64,000 nucleotides of DNA, taken from contig UYJD01000006.1 of assembly GCA_900618795.1 (NCBI GenBank), positions 788,785 through 852,784 on the forward strand. Reading direction: 5' to 3'. A model generated the notes under the pieces. That model was not told the origin of the DNA, did no database searches, and saw nothing but the letters and a program-made list of their open reading frames with translations. The translations under genes and the position numbers were made by a program. Below are positions 10,729 through 21,522 of the stretch, in pieces (the stretch's first letter is position 1; the number at the start of each line of letters is the position of its first letter). This DNA comes from Cyanodermella asteris. Its lineage: Eukaryota; Ascomycota; Lecanoromycetes; Ostropales; Stictidaceae.

Positions 10729-12299
10729 ATGCCTCTGTCAAGTTCGCAAGATGCCGCAATAGCGGTGGCCATGCGAGTTTGCGGAACCATTTCTCTCTTG
10801 GGTTGTCTATTCATCGTCCTGACGTTTGCGCTGTCGAAGCGGTTTCGGAGACCTGTCAACAGGCTCATCTTTTACGCGAGCTGGGGCAATATGGTCTTGG
10901 CGATCATGGGAATTCTATCTGTCGACCCAATATTCGCACCGTACGGCCCGACTTCGTCGTTATGCACTGCGCAGGGATTCATGATTCAGATGTGAGTGAG
11001 ACGAACATGTCATCTGAGTTATGGTGCTAACCCTCTCTTCAGGTTCCTACCATCGGATGCGCTTTGGAACTTGGCAATGGCCATCAACGTCTATCTCACC
11101 ATTTTCAAACGCTGGGAAGTCGAAAGGATGAAGCGGCTCGAGGTCTGGTACGCGGCGTTCAACTTTGGCGTTCCCTTCGTCATCGCATTCGTCTACCTGT
11201 TCATCAACGACGCCACCCGCGGAAGGATCTACGGACCCGCATCAATTTGGTGCTGGATCACGTCCGAGTGGGAGTGGCTACGCGTCGGTCTTCTCTACGC
11301 GCCAAGCTGGTAAGTAACCCGATCAAGCAAGACTCCAACGAACAACACAGCTCACAACTCTCTAGGATATGCATCGTCATCATTTTTGTCATTTACGTCG
11401 CCGCCGGCCTCTTCATCTACGAGAAGCGTCGGGGCCTAAACAGCGTCCGCATGACGCCCCCCTCCTTCAAACGCTCCTCCTTCGTGCCCCTCCGTGGCAA
11501 CTCCCCCAAATCATCTCAAGTGACAGACCCCTTTAACAGCGCCACCAAGACAACCCAAATCAAAGTCACCATCGAGCCCGCAAACGTGCACGAACTCGCC
11601 GACTACCCCAACGGCACTAAAGCAAGCCACGACTCGGACTCTACCGACGGCCGCCCCATGATCGAACCCACACCCGGTGCACCAACCCGGACCTACGAAC
11701 CCTACACGGTGACAATAAACGGCGGCGTCGACAAGCGGCCGATGACGCCGAACTACGAGCAGTACAGACATGATCCGGAAGCGACGTGGGCTTCTATCGA
11801 TGATGCGGAACTTCTTTCTCCGACCGCGGCGCCCCACTCCCTGCACCGCGCTCTCTCCCGCTCCACCGCGGTGCCGACACGTCGATCCCGCTCTCGCGCT
11901 CCGCCTGGGACTGAAGGGACAGCTTCGCGGAGGCAGACGATTGCGATGCAGCGGCAACAGACCCATGTCGCGTGGGGATACACGAAAGTTGCGTTACTGT
12001 ACTTTTTGAGTCTGCTCAGCACGTGGGTGCCGAGTAGCGTCAACAGGGTGTACAGTCTGGTCCACGCGAGTGAGGTGAATTTCGGCCTCAGCATGGCGGC
12101 GGCGTTTGTGCTGCCGCTTGTCGGCTTTTGGAATGCGTTGATTTATGCGGTGATGAGCTGGGATGCGATAAAGGAGATTTGGTGGGAAGGGTTCGATTGG
12201 TTTAGTGGACGGGTACAGGGGAGGGAAAGGGAAAAGGAAAGAGTGATGGAGAGGAGGGAAGTGGATGAACGGAGACTGGCTTCGATGGTGAGGCGATGA
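10729..12299 (+). CDS. cAMP-receptor-like G-protein-coupled receptor
   Basis: Three exons: 10729-10991, 11043-11309 and 11366-12299, giving 487 aa. Seven membrane segments are visible: TM1 after MRVCGTISLLGCLFIVLTFA, TM2 around IFYASWGNMVLAI, TM3 and TM4 between WNLAMAINVYLTIF and FGVPFVIAFVYLF, TM5 ICIVIIFVIYVAAGLFIYEK, then a third intracellular loop of over 200 residues, TM6 (VALLYFLSLLSTWVPSSVNR) and TM7 (AAAFVLPLVGFWNALIYAV). This layout is that of the fungal cAMP-receptor-like GPCR class (Dicty_CAR fold). The family senses external signals and couples to heterotrimeric G proteins at the plasma membrane; the ligand is unknown. I chose the ATG at 10729 (CACCATG) over 10675. Confidence 0.88.
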
Positions 12300-12480
12300 T
12301 TGTCAGTAAAGCGAACCTTGTTTGGGATAGGATGGGATGATGGGATGAGATGAGATGAGTGGAAAATGTTGCGATTCTGAGATGAAGTTTGACGTGAAAA
12401 GTACTGCGTTTTTTTTTTTTTGCAGCTTGCGATACCCCAAATGTAATGGAACAGCTTTTTCAAATACCCTTCATCCCCAA

Positions 12481-13045
12481 TCATCGTGTCTTCTCGAATC
12501 CCTGACTGAAAGCTCCTCTCGTATCCCGCCCCTGTTCCCACCACCTCGAAAGCTGCAGGCTCGCAATCCGCCACTCTCGCTCCCGCTCCCGCTCCCCCAA
12601 ATCACCAGGCCTCTCCCCGCGCACGAACTCGAACGTATACGGGCCCCCGAAAACGTACCCTTCCCCCAACGCCCTCGCATCCGGCGTCGCATAAAAACTC
12701 AGGTACGCCGTCACCGTCGCCCGCCCCAACTCCGCGTGCAGCGCGACGACCTCGACGTTGCTGACGCTGTGCATCAGGTGCCCAAAGCCGCTTCCGGAGC
12801 CGATGCCCGCGGAAATCTCGTCGCGCCCGACCACGCTGCCGGAGCCGGGGAACCAGGGGGCGAACAGGGTGGCGGCGGGGGTGAAGAGGGAGCGGGCGAG
12901 GGGGGCGTCGGAGGTGTCGCAGGCGGTGGCGTATTGGTGGACCAGGGTGCGGAGGTGGTCTTTGGTTTCGAGGGCGGCGAGGCGGGTTGTGAGGGTGAGG
13001 AGTTGGGATTGGAGGGATTGGAGGTTGGGGGTTTGGGGTCGACAT
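12481..13045 (-). CDS. SnoaL-like (NTF2-fold) protein, apparent frameshift near the 5' end
   Basis: The open frame from about 13030 down to TGA 12483-12481 encodes an NTF2/SnoaL-type fold: HLRTLVHQYATACDTSD, FAPWFPGSGSVVGRDEI, HLMHSVSNVEV, and a final TFEFVR and WRIASLQLSR strand pair. Such proteins are small hydrolases, isomerases or dehydratases. No in-frame ATG exists. The only well-placed ATG (13045-13043, context AAAACAATGTC) is one base out of frame. The C5 run at 13031-13027 lies between the two; one C fewer would join them directly. No GT-AG intron fits. Either the assembly has an extra base or the allele is broken. The domain is likely; the gene's integrity is uncertain. Confidence 0.6.
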
Positions 13046-15472
13046 TGTTTTGCTTGGAAACGGAGATCTCGGGCTCTTGATTGTGTTGATTCGCCGGCGT
13101 TGGTGGTTTTGGGTTGGTTTGTTGGTTTGTGGGATCAAGTTGATGCCAGATGGTAGAGGTTGGATTGGCTTGAAGGGGTTTCGCAAAGCAGGTGAATGTT
13201 CAAATATGCATTTGACCGTTTAGGAGCCGGTGCCAGTTAGATACTGTACTGCGACAATCCGATGCGTCTGGCGATCGCGTGTGTGGCGATGATCGATGGG
13301 TCACTGAAGAATAATCGATGCGTCAACCACAGTTCGGACGGATTGAGTTTACGTGAAGCCGCAAATCACTAAACGTCAAAGATGAGTCAGCCTTCGACAT
13401 TGTTCGTCTGTTGTAGCTGTTCTCAATTACACACATCATCGCACATGATCCATTTGCTTTTACTTAGTCTGGGACCTACCGTTCCTTGCGCTCATTTGTG
13501 GCGTCACTTGTGACTGTTCATGAGTCGAACGCGGTCGGGTTATCGCGCACCCCTGATTGGCTCCGTTGCTTTGCTTGAATGGCAAGGCTTTCTCCTACTT
13601 ATCAGATGAACTTTAGCATTTGGCTGGCTTGATTTTGGCCCTCCTCAAGTGCTTCACTTTCAACGGCGAAAAAAGCCACTTTGAAATGAGCCTGCAAGCC
13701 GACGTTGTATCATTGCGACAAAAAAATTTTAAATTTTAAATTTTTACCGATTTTGTTCAAATATTATCCGATTTATCTGGCGCGATGATAACAGCAATTG
13801 CGCTTGGAGTCGTGCTGACGTAGCTACGTACTTAACTGGTCATCTAAGACAAGAATAGGTCGAGAGACTGACCAGGTCACTTTACAGGCTCCGGCATTTG
13901 ACGGGTAATGAGCTTGGTCACAGAGTAGAATAATGGTCGTTCGATTTAGTCTATGAGGGTCGGCGTCGGCGAAATATCTCGGCCGAGAACTTGAACGCGT
14001 CGAAATCTCCGCTTCTGACTCCCACGCTTGATACTAATCATGAACACCAGTCTTTCGTCACGCCCCCTCGTCTCCAGTGTCTCAATGCCTATTATCCTTT
14101 CGTTGGACATAAGCGGGTTGATTTCGCCTGGAATTGCCCTTTTATTATCTTCGGTGCTGCGAGCAGTTTTAGCACCCAGGCATATCAATGGCTTGGGGTA
14201 CAGGCCACGCTGCGTTTTCACCATGTCGACTGTGACTGGAACTCGAGACATGTCTGAGAACGGCTGAAGGCTATACATAGATTGATTCACGCACTCTCGT
14301 GCGGTGCTCGTATCTTGTTGTTAGGTGAGGCTTGAGACTTTCCGAAAAGCCCATATGTCCGCAATTATAGCGCAAACGACATCTGCTTGTGACAAAGCTA
14401 GCGAAGGCTCTTAAATTCTTTCAGATCAGCTGTTGGACTGTCTTGCGAACATACTGTGGCAATCGGATCTTCATTCGGCGGGCTTCAGGGCAAAGTTTGA
14501 AGTTCATGTAACCAACCTTCAGCCGCAGCTGAATGGACAACAGGCGAGGTGATCATCTTATATTTGGACAATAATGTGCTCCTCAGCTTTATCAACAGTC
14601 AAGTCAGTTGAACGTCCAACCATACTGCTGCAAGATTCCACGAGTCTGAGCTCAGCCCCCGAGCTTGTTGGTTCCTGGCTTGTCGTCGAGACCACCTTGG
14701 TGGCCCGTATTCATTCGACGCAAGTACATGGTGAGGCAGTTCACCGGAGAGCACATAAGCTTATTGCCAACAAGCGCATTCGCGACCAATTGTTGCACTT
14801 TCGTGTCTGGCATCGTCGGCTCCGACTTCTCGGACCCGTGCAAGATTCATCAGCCGACAGACGCGTTTGCGGCTCGCGCCTATCAGCCTGACGTTCAGCA
14901 CCGTCGCTTGTCGAGCAAACGCCACCTCATTTCCTACAACCGGCCGAGGTCCAAGTTCTTTGATCAGCGTTGGCAGTGAAGCTGCGTATATGGTTGTGCA
15001 TCCTTACAGAAGATCGATAACACACCTGCTTGGTCTGTAATACCCAGTTCCGGCGCTTGAGGGCAGAACAATGCCTACTCGGCCCTTTCTGATGCTTTCA
15101 GTGCTTTGGAATCTGTCTTGGTGGTTCGTCAGACCTCAGCTTAGCGACAAGTTGGGCATTGTTGTTGTCATTCTTTGGCGTCCTATCCCGAACAGGAAGT
15201 TCTGATTACTATTCCCATAAACACCTGCTGGGCAGTCTGTGCACTGTTTGTCAGAGTTGGAAGACGAGCTGAAAGGCATAGCCTTGATGATGACCCGTCG
15301 CCGCATTGCACATACTGGCGGCCAGGGCGTGGTCGAGTCGCAAGGCCATGGGCAACATCGCGCTTTTCAATTTCCCCTACCGACATCTCATCCGGTCACA
15401 GCTGGCTTCAGCTGGTGGCCTTGCGAGAATATCTCACCATCAGCCTCGATATTCGGCCTTCAGCAGAGTAAG
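13046..15472. other. Gene-poor 2.4 kb intergenic region
   Basis: No frame shows a recognisable domain. At about 13720-13765 there is a short A/T block (A7, then TTTTAAA motifs, then T5) in otherwise balanced sequence, resembling a nucleosome-poor or easily melted site. Frames of about 100 codons at 14574-14979 overlap on both strands and look like shadows, though a small unannotated gene there cannot be excluded. Confidence 0.4.
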
Positions 15473-15480
15473 TATATAAG
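15473..15480 (+). promoter_or_regulatory. TATA box of the CAP-domain gene
   Basis: TATATAAG lies about 130 bp upstream of the ATG at 15607 and is followed by a CT-rich stretch (CTCCTCCTG, CCCTTTCCTTCC), the usual fungal core-promoter arrangement. Function is inferred from position. Confidence 0.5.
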
Positions 15481-15606
15481 TATGCATCTCCTCCTGTTTC
15501 AGCCCTTTCCTTCCGCACCCCTTGGGCATCTGAGCATAGCGAGTGCAGTTTCTTGAGCATTGCTTTAATTCCTTTAATTTTTCATCGCCCCTTCTGGTCT
15601 TTCACC

Positions 15607-16935
15607 ATGCACTTGAAACTTCCACTTGCGCTTGCGGCGCTCGGCTGCAACGTCTTGGCCAAGCCGATTGAGCTCCAGAAACGCGGCGAGAACTGCCTGC
15701 CTGCCGGATACCATCCGGAAACCGTTACTCAGACGATCGTTGTCAAAGACGGTACTTCTGCACCTGGTGCTGTCGTCGTTTCTGGTACTGGTTCCTCTGG
15801 TTCCTCTGGTACCACTGGCGTCAACGGTCAAAATGGCCAGAATGGCCAAAACGGCCAGAGCGGTCAGAACAGCTTGAGCGGACAAATTGGTCAAAACGGC
15901 CAGAGTGGTCAGAATGGTCAGAATGGCCAAAACAGTCAAAGTGGCCCTGGTGGATCTGTCGGATCGAACAACGGCCAAAGCCCTACCAGTGTTGCCCCCA
16001 ACGGTGTTGCCCCTAATGTGGTCGTCACCACTTTGACCACAACCGCCACTCTCACCAGCACTGTCCGTCCCAATGGCTTCAACGGGACTGTTTCGACTCG
16101 TACAACCACTGAGGTCATCACCACGGTCCTGACAACCACCCTTCCAATCTCGACCACTACACTCAACTCTTCGGCACTTGCGACCGGTACCGGCGTCTCA
16201 AGTGCTCGTCCCACAAATGCAACCAGCACTACTACCCAGACGCCGTCCGCCCTAGGTGTCGCCCAATCGGCTTCGTCCTCTGCCAGCTTCACGAACGGCA
16301 CCAGCACGACGACCTCCGCTCGCTCGGGTGTCCCACTGGGAACCGGCATCTCGACCAGTGCTTTGACGAGCACCACGAGCCCGGCCGCCGCAGCTACCAG
16401 TACCGGCACAACTCAAACTGCCAGCGTCAGCTCGACCACCTCCGGCGCCAATCCGACTGCCACGCGCCCAGGCTCTATCGACGACCCTGCCTTCCGACGC
16501 GCAGTCCTCTCGGCACACAACGTCCATCGCGCAAACCACTCCGCACCGGACTTGGTTTGGGACGACGCCTTGGCCGTGAACGCCTCCGGCACCAGCGCAA
16601 GCTGCCGCCTGGAGCACACCAACGTCGGCGGAGGACAGAACCTTGCACAGGGCTACTCTGACGTGACGGTCGCGATTCACGACGGCTGGTACAATGGCGA
16701 ATTCAACCTGTACACTACCTACGGCCAACCGAGCCCGCCGAACAACGATGCGGGCCATTTCACTCAGGTCGTCTGGGCCTCAGCTACAAAGGTCGGCTGC
16801 GCTGTTACTGATTGTAATGGCTCTCCGCTGTATGCTTGCGACTACGATGCTGGGAACTTGCTGGGTGCGTACACGACGAATGTGCTGCCGCCGTTGGGAA
16901 GGCCGGTCGTCACTGGATCGACTGCCAATCAGTAA
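15607..16935 (+). CDS. Secreted CAP (SCP/PR-1) domain protein with collagen-like triplets
   Basis: Single exon, 442 aa from the ATG at 15607 (context CACCATGC). An upstream in-frame ATG at 15553 would hide the signal peptide. Residues 1-18 are a signal peptide; QKR at 24-26 looks like a Kex2 site. Residues 71-121 are G-X-Y triplets, mostly GQN and GQS. A long Thr/Ser-rich, presumably O-glycosylated stretch follows to about 290. The C-terminal CAP domain includes HNVHRANHSAPDLVWD, GGGQNLAQGY, the HFTQVVWASATKVGCA motif and ACDYDAGN. CAP proteins such as yeast Pry1 bind sterols or fatty acids outside the cell. The Ser/Thr stalk suggests wall anchoring or exposure. Confidence 0.9.
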   Translation: MHLKLPLALAALGCNVLAKPIELQKRGENCLPAGYHPETVTQTIVVKDGTSAPGAVVVSGTGSSGSSGTTGVNGQNGQNGQNGQSGQNSLSGQIGQNGQSGQNGQNGQNSQSGPGGSVGSNNGQSPTSVAPNGVAPNVVVTTLTTTATLTSTVRPNGFNGTVSTRTTTEVITTVLTTTLPISTTTLNSSALATGTGVSSARPTNATSTTTQTPSALGVAQSASSSASFTNGTSTTTSARSGVPLGTGISTSALTSTTSPAAAATSTGTTQTASVSSTTSGANPTATRPGSIDDPAFRRAVLSAHNVHRANHSAPDLVWDDALAVNASGTSASCRLEHTNVGGGQNLAQGYSDVTVAIHDGWYNGEFNLYTTYGQPSPPNNDAGHFTQVVWASATKVGCAVTDCNGSPLYACDYDAGNLLGAYTTNVLPPLGRPVVTGSTANQ

Positions 16936-17114
16936 ATTGCGGCAGGGTCGACCATTCTTCTTTTGCTTGAACATGAGATGTGATTAGACAACTCAGCACC
17001 ATGCATATTTCCAAGGTGCCCAAGTTACACAATTAATCAAGTCTGTACCGTTTCCAAGTTATCATTTGTGCTTCTGTTATCAACTCACTTCGCCGTACTG
17101 CCGACATTCTCGCC

Positions 17115-17708
17115 TCACAGCTTCGCTGAGCTCTGCCACTCAACGCTCCGCCTCAGAATCAACCACGCAATAACAGCCGCATATCGTAAATCGCCCCAAA
17201 CAGGTTGCCCACCTCCCAGCAGACACGTCATCTGAACGAAGACTATCCCAAAATATAACGCAACATGGTCGCAAACGAACCGCGTCGCAATCTGAGATGC
17301 TGGGGCCTCCGTATCCGGCAAGTATGGTGGGATCCAGATGAACAGGCGTTCGACCAAGCTCGAGGTAGCCAATAGAATGGCGGTCTGCACGATGAGCTTG
17401 GGAATGATCCATGGGTCGATGATGGCCGCGGTTGATAGAGGTGGTTGATGCGGAATCAGAGGGTTGTAGCTCACGATCATCGGGAATTCGAAGGCGTATA
17501 GAGTCAGAAGAGCAATCTTGCTGTGGAGCTCCGGGTCCGAGGCTGAAGTCGGGATGTGGCTCTGTTGAGGTTGACTTCGGCCCGAGAGTTTGCAGAGGGC
17601 GAGCTCGATAGTACATCGTGACCCCTGGGCCAGGAAAAATGCCAGGACGTTGCATGGTAGGTCCCTTTCCCAAATTGCAGGTGGAAGCAGTGCAGATGGA
17701 TCGAACAT
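17115..17708 (-). CDS. Hypothetical small integral membrane protein
   Basis: Open frame of 197 aa starting MFDPSALLPP. Several hydrophobic segments are visible: around CNVLAFFLAQ, IALLTLYAFEFPMIV, IPKLIVQTAILLATSSLV, VALYFGIVFVQMTCLLGG and YAAVIAWLILRR. Two other frames over 130 codons overlap it, but only this one has membrane-protein-like spacing. I do not recognise a family. It converges with the CAP gene, whose stop lies 180 bp away. Low-to-moderate confidence; an extra 5' exon is possible. Confidence 0.5.
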   Translation of the reverse strand: MFDPSALLPPAIWERDLPCNVLAFFLAQGSRCTIELALCKLSGRSQPQQSHIPTSASDPELHSKIALLTLYAFEFPMIVSYNPLIPHQPPLSTAAIIDPWIIPKLIVQTAILLATSSLVERLFIWIPPYLPDTEAPASQIATRFVCDHVALYFGIVFVQMTCLLGGGQPVWGDLRYAAVIAWLILRRSVEWQSSAKL

Positions 17709-18112
17709 GGTCCCAATGTCACTCGTGGCTTTGTTGAACAGTCATGCCGTCTCTGCGCGTGCGGTGATCGCTTGTATGATTGTGTGGAGTCCGCGGACTT
17801 CAACAGCGATTGTGAACTGAGAGTCCTGAATGAGGGTCGGGATTCCAGGCGAATATAAGTAGGCAAAATTCTGCTCCCACCCTGACTACATTTCGACAAT
17901 CAACCGGTCAAGTAAGCCCACTGCGGCCAAAGCTACGGGGTAACGTGATCAGAGACCTGTGAGTTGCTTTCAATTCTACACGAGGGACTTCAAAAAATAG
18001 TGATGTGTATGAATTCTGCCGATTCACTTTTATGAGTCACTGCTCGGCCGTAGACCTACTACTTGACAAGGGCCGAAGAGATGCTAGACGTTCGCTCTAC
18101 TGTTGCCCATCT
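17709..18112. other. Intergenic, 400 bp
   Basis: Lies between the small membrane protein gene and the rhodopsin-fold gene. I see no further gene or repeat here. Confidence 0.5.
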
Positions 18113-19586
18113 CTATGACTGCAGATCCTGCCTCTTTGTCGCCCGTGTCTGATTGGGTTGGGCAGCATCGCTATTGCCTTCCAGCACAAAAGGCTGCAGC
18201 TTCTTCACCTCCTGAAACCCGTGCTTCTGGTTCTCCCATGCAGCATCCATGACGTCTGACTGATCACTTGAACCGCGACGCCGCGTGACAGTATTCTTCA
18301 GCAGTCGCGCACCAGTCTTCAATGAAGAAGACCAGGAGCTGATGAGGGGTTTTCCATCAACGAAGAACTTGTGCACCGAAGGCATGCTACAGACAGCAAC
18401 CCCAGCGAGCATTTCGATCTGGCTGAGCAATAGAGTCAATACGATGTGCTAGGATTGTGCAGTCAGGATGCTTACCTCAGGAGAAGGACATAGCCTACTG
18501 TCCAGGTCACGTCGGTGCTGAGGCTCCCTTCGAGCTGGACACGAAAGTAGAGGCAAGCAGTGGATGCTGCGGCAGCCCTAAATTTGAGTCAGTCTCGTAT
18601 GAAGAGGTGACAGGCTCGAAGCAACTTACGCTCCACCGGTCAGAAAGATGAATAGGATACCAAGTCTTCTTGCGAGAGACATGTTTAACGCAACGATCGC
18701 AGGAATCGGTAAGATGAGCAGGTACCAGTCGACGACCATGCCAACAACGCCGGTCGGAATGCTGAACTGTGCAAACTTCAAGTAGTGCCATGACAGGATG
18801 TCGTCGAGGAATGTCTCGCCTGGCCATGGGCTGTTGAGAACGAATCCGACGATGGAAACGGGAAGATAGAAGAGGGTCGAGATCGTGGCTCCAGTCCACA
18901 CGCAGATCCTCATCCAGCGTAATGGCTTGAAGACCATGTAGTACTGGATGAATAATGTGGACTTGATGAAGCCAAGACCTGGAGTCACGATGGCCGTGGT
19001 CACATAGTCTTGCTAGAGAAGCGTCAGCCCTTGTAAATTCTCGGGATGGCTCTTCGAGAAGCGATTACATAGAGTGACCCGGGTCCTATCACCTCCAGAA
19101 GATGCAAGTCCCAGATGTGCCGTCCTGCTCCACCTTTTGTGCATGCTGCTTCGTGTTAGCTCACACCCGGTTCAGGCTTGGCTTGAACTATTTACCGATG
19201 ACCACTGCTGAGAAATAGACAATACTGAAGGCCTTGAGCTGAGGTTAGGAAGTTGCGTCGACATCGGAGTATTAATGCTCACAAAGCCCAAAGAACAAGT
19301 CACTGCGGAAGCGTCAGTTACGGCGGTCGGTGGACCCTTAGTGTAACTTACGATCATCCCATTGTAGTTTCTTCACGATGAAGGCCTTCGTATACATGCG
19401 AATAAGGTAGCAAACTGTAGCTAAGACAAGAAATAGAATTCCGACCCCGAGGATTGTAGGGACTCGGCTAGGTGGATCATCATAGTTTGGTATGACCCCA
19501 GGAGGTGGAGCAGAAGCAGGAATGGCCGCCAGCATGGCTGGACTGAGCGCCGCAATCTGATCTGGGTTGATATCATCAGAAGACAT
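18113..19586 (-). CDS. Fungal rhodopsin-domain integral membrane protein (PTH11-like)
   Basis: Seven exons: 19586-19352, 19302-19283, 19238-19196, 19145-19069, 19012-18630, 18577-18476 and 18422-18113. They join in frame to 389 aa. Exon 2 is only 20 nt. The fold shows the family pattern: a first helix ILGVGILFLVLATVCYLI, KKLQWDD after it, then GAGRHIWDLHLL, a long segment with TPGLGFIKSTLFIQYY, and four more helices. The C-tail (about 85 aa) is basic and cytoplasmic. Family members include Magnaporthe Pth11-type receptors, but most are of unknown function. I used the ATG at 19586 (MSSDDINPD); an in-frame ATG at 19610 adds eight residues. Confidence 0.82.
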
Positions 19587-20430
19587 GATGAACACGTAAA
19601 GATCAATCAATCAGTGTAAGCGTAAAAGAGGATAGTCAGCTGCTACATTTTGAGATGGATATGGCTGTGTTCTTCATACAATGCTGCGGCTGCGGCTGAT
19701 GGCCGGGACGCTCATGGAGAAGGAGAAAGCAAACTGTCAGTCATGCTACCCAGCAGTCCTGTTCAGTAAGCACTACTGCACTGTTGAGGCTACGATGGTA
19801 GCTGATCTGGCCCAGCCCAGTCGGACGCTGCAACTTCGCGTGAGGGGCGGCCCCTCTAGTTGATCGCCGCGGCTGGGGGTAGTATTAGAAAGCAACAGTG
19901 CCTCTAAACGAGCTTCTGGTGGATGGGTGGGCCCTGAAGTGGCTATGGAGGCTATGTGGGTAGCTGCTGACTTACGGGAGATAGGTGTACAGTACCGGGA
20001 CAGCTTTTCGGCAACTGTGAAGGTATACACAATTGTCCTGGCTGATGAACATGCCTGTTAATCGATACGAGCGAGCATCACGAATCGCATATGTAGACCC
20101 AGAGCATTAACCGATGTGAATCTGGAAGGCGGTTGCTTAGATGCTACCAAAGCGGGCGAGAAAGAATCAGTGAAGATTTGGACTACGCTCGGTCACGTGC
20201 GAAGACACGTGACCCTCGAGGTTGTTGCTGCTCACGATTCTCCGTCTACTGTAGACACCTTACACGTCATCTTCAGTCGCGAATGGAGGCGAACGCAACG
20301 AGGATCGGATATTTCTGCAGATCAGCACACACACCAACCATGCGGGCACATATTACGACGCCTCCCGTTTAGGATCCTGCTCCGTCCCTAGCTGACTGAC
20401 TGGCAGGGTGTCTAATTATCAACGTCAGCG
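19587..20430. other. Intergenic, 0.8 kb
   Basis: No recognisable gene. Frames under 100 codons only. It probably holds the promoter of the rhodopsin-fold gene. Confidence 0.4.
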
Positions 20431-20756
20431 CTAGACAGTGAAGCTGTGCGCCTGATTGACGACATCAGATGTGATCCAAACAGAAGGCTTACATTGGTTG
20501 GTCGCAATCAACCTCATGGAATGACTTATTTCGCTACCGCGATCTACTTCTTGTCTCAGCTCAAAGTCTTCATCTGACGTGCTGCGTTGCCCCTTAGCTG
20601 TGCCAATTGTTTCGCAACATGTGCTGGGCATTACCACACCTTCCTCAACCGGGCTCATCACTGGAGAGCCTAAAAATGTTCGAGCGAGATCAGCCTTGCT
20701 CGGTGGAGGCGCAAAGTCTGCAAGGCATGCCAGCTGGTTGCAGTAATCGGTGCCTC
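20431..20756 (-). CDS. 3' part of an unidentified gene interrupted by the assembly gap
   Basis: An open frame runs out of the gap on the minus strand and ends at TAG 20433-20431. The visible 108 residues include NQLACLADFAPPPSKAD, then TFLGSPVMSPVEEG, and end NQAHSFTV. It has no signal or membrane segment and I do not recognise it. Because the frame is open to the gap edge it is better read as the last exon of a gene in the gap than as a 76-codon gene from the internal ATG. Low confidence. Confidence 0.35.
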
Positions 20757-21437
20757 NNNNNNNNNNNNNNNNNNNNNNNNNNNNNNNNNNNNNNNNNNNN
20801 NNNNNNNNNNNNNNNNNNNNNNNNNNNNNNNNNNNNNNNNNNNNNNNNNNNNNNNNNNNNNNNNNNNNNNNNNNNNNNNNNNNNNNNNNNNNNNNNNNNN
20901 NNNNNNNNNNNNNNNNNNNNNNNNNNNNNNNNNNNNNNNNNNNNNNNNNNNNNNNNNNNNNNNNNNNNNNNNNNNNNNNNNNNNNNNNNNNNNNNNNNNN
21001 NNNNNNNNNNNNNNNNNNNNNNNNNNNNNNNNNNNNNNNNNNNNNNNNNNNNNNNNNNNNNNNNNNNNNNNNNNNNNNNNNNNNNNNNNNNNNNNNNNNN
21101 NNNNNNNNNNNNNNNNNNNNNNNNNNNNNNNNNNNNNNNNNNNNNNNNNNNNNNNNNNNNNNNNNNNNNNNNNNNNNNNNNNNNNNNNNNNNNNNNNNNN
21201 NNNNNNNNNNNNNNNNNNNNNNNNNNNNNNNNNNNNNNNNNNNNNNNNNNNNNNNNNNNNNNNNNNNNNNNNNNNNNNNNNNNNNNNNNNNNNNNNNNNN
21301 NNNNNNNNNNNNNNNNNNNNNNNNNNNNNNNNNNNNNNNNNNNNNNNNNNNNNNNNNNNNNNNNNNNNNNNNNNNNNNNNNNNNNNNNNNNNNNNNNNNN
21401 NNNNNNNNNNNNNNNNNNNNNNNNNNNNNNNNNNNNN
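20757..21437. other. Assembly gap (681 N)
   Basis: A run of 681 unknown bases. The reading frames drawn across it are artefacts. It separates the fragment on the left from the GH54 gene on the right. Confidence 0.99.
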
Positions 21438-21522
21438 TCCGGGTTAATGACGGTATATAAGACTACCACCGAGTACACGAAGACTCGGACCTATCGAAGC
21501 TATATCACGACTTATTCGCTAC

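Noticed and set aside
12355-13080. Plus-strand frame of 241 codons
   Set aside because: It is the antisense of the SnoaL-like gene, Arg- and Gly-rich, with no domain.
13720-13765. A/T block as a transposon remnant
   Set aside because: Too short, without terminal repeats or coding trace.
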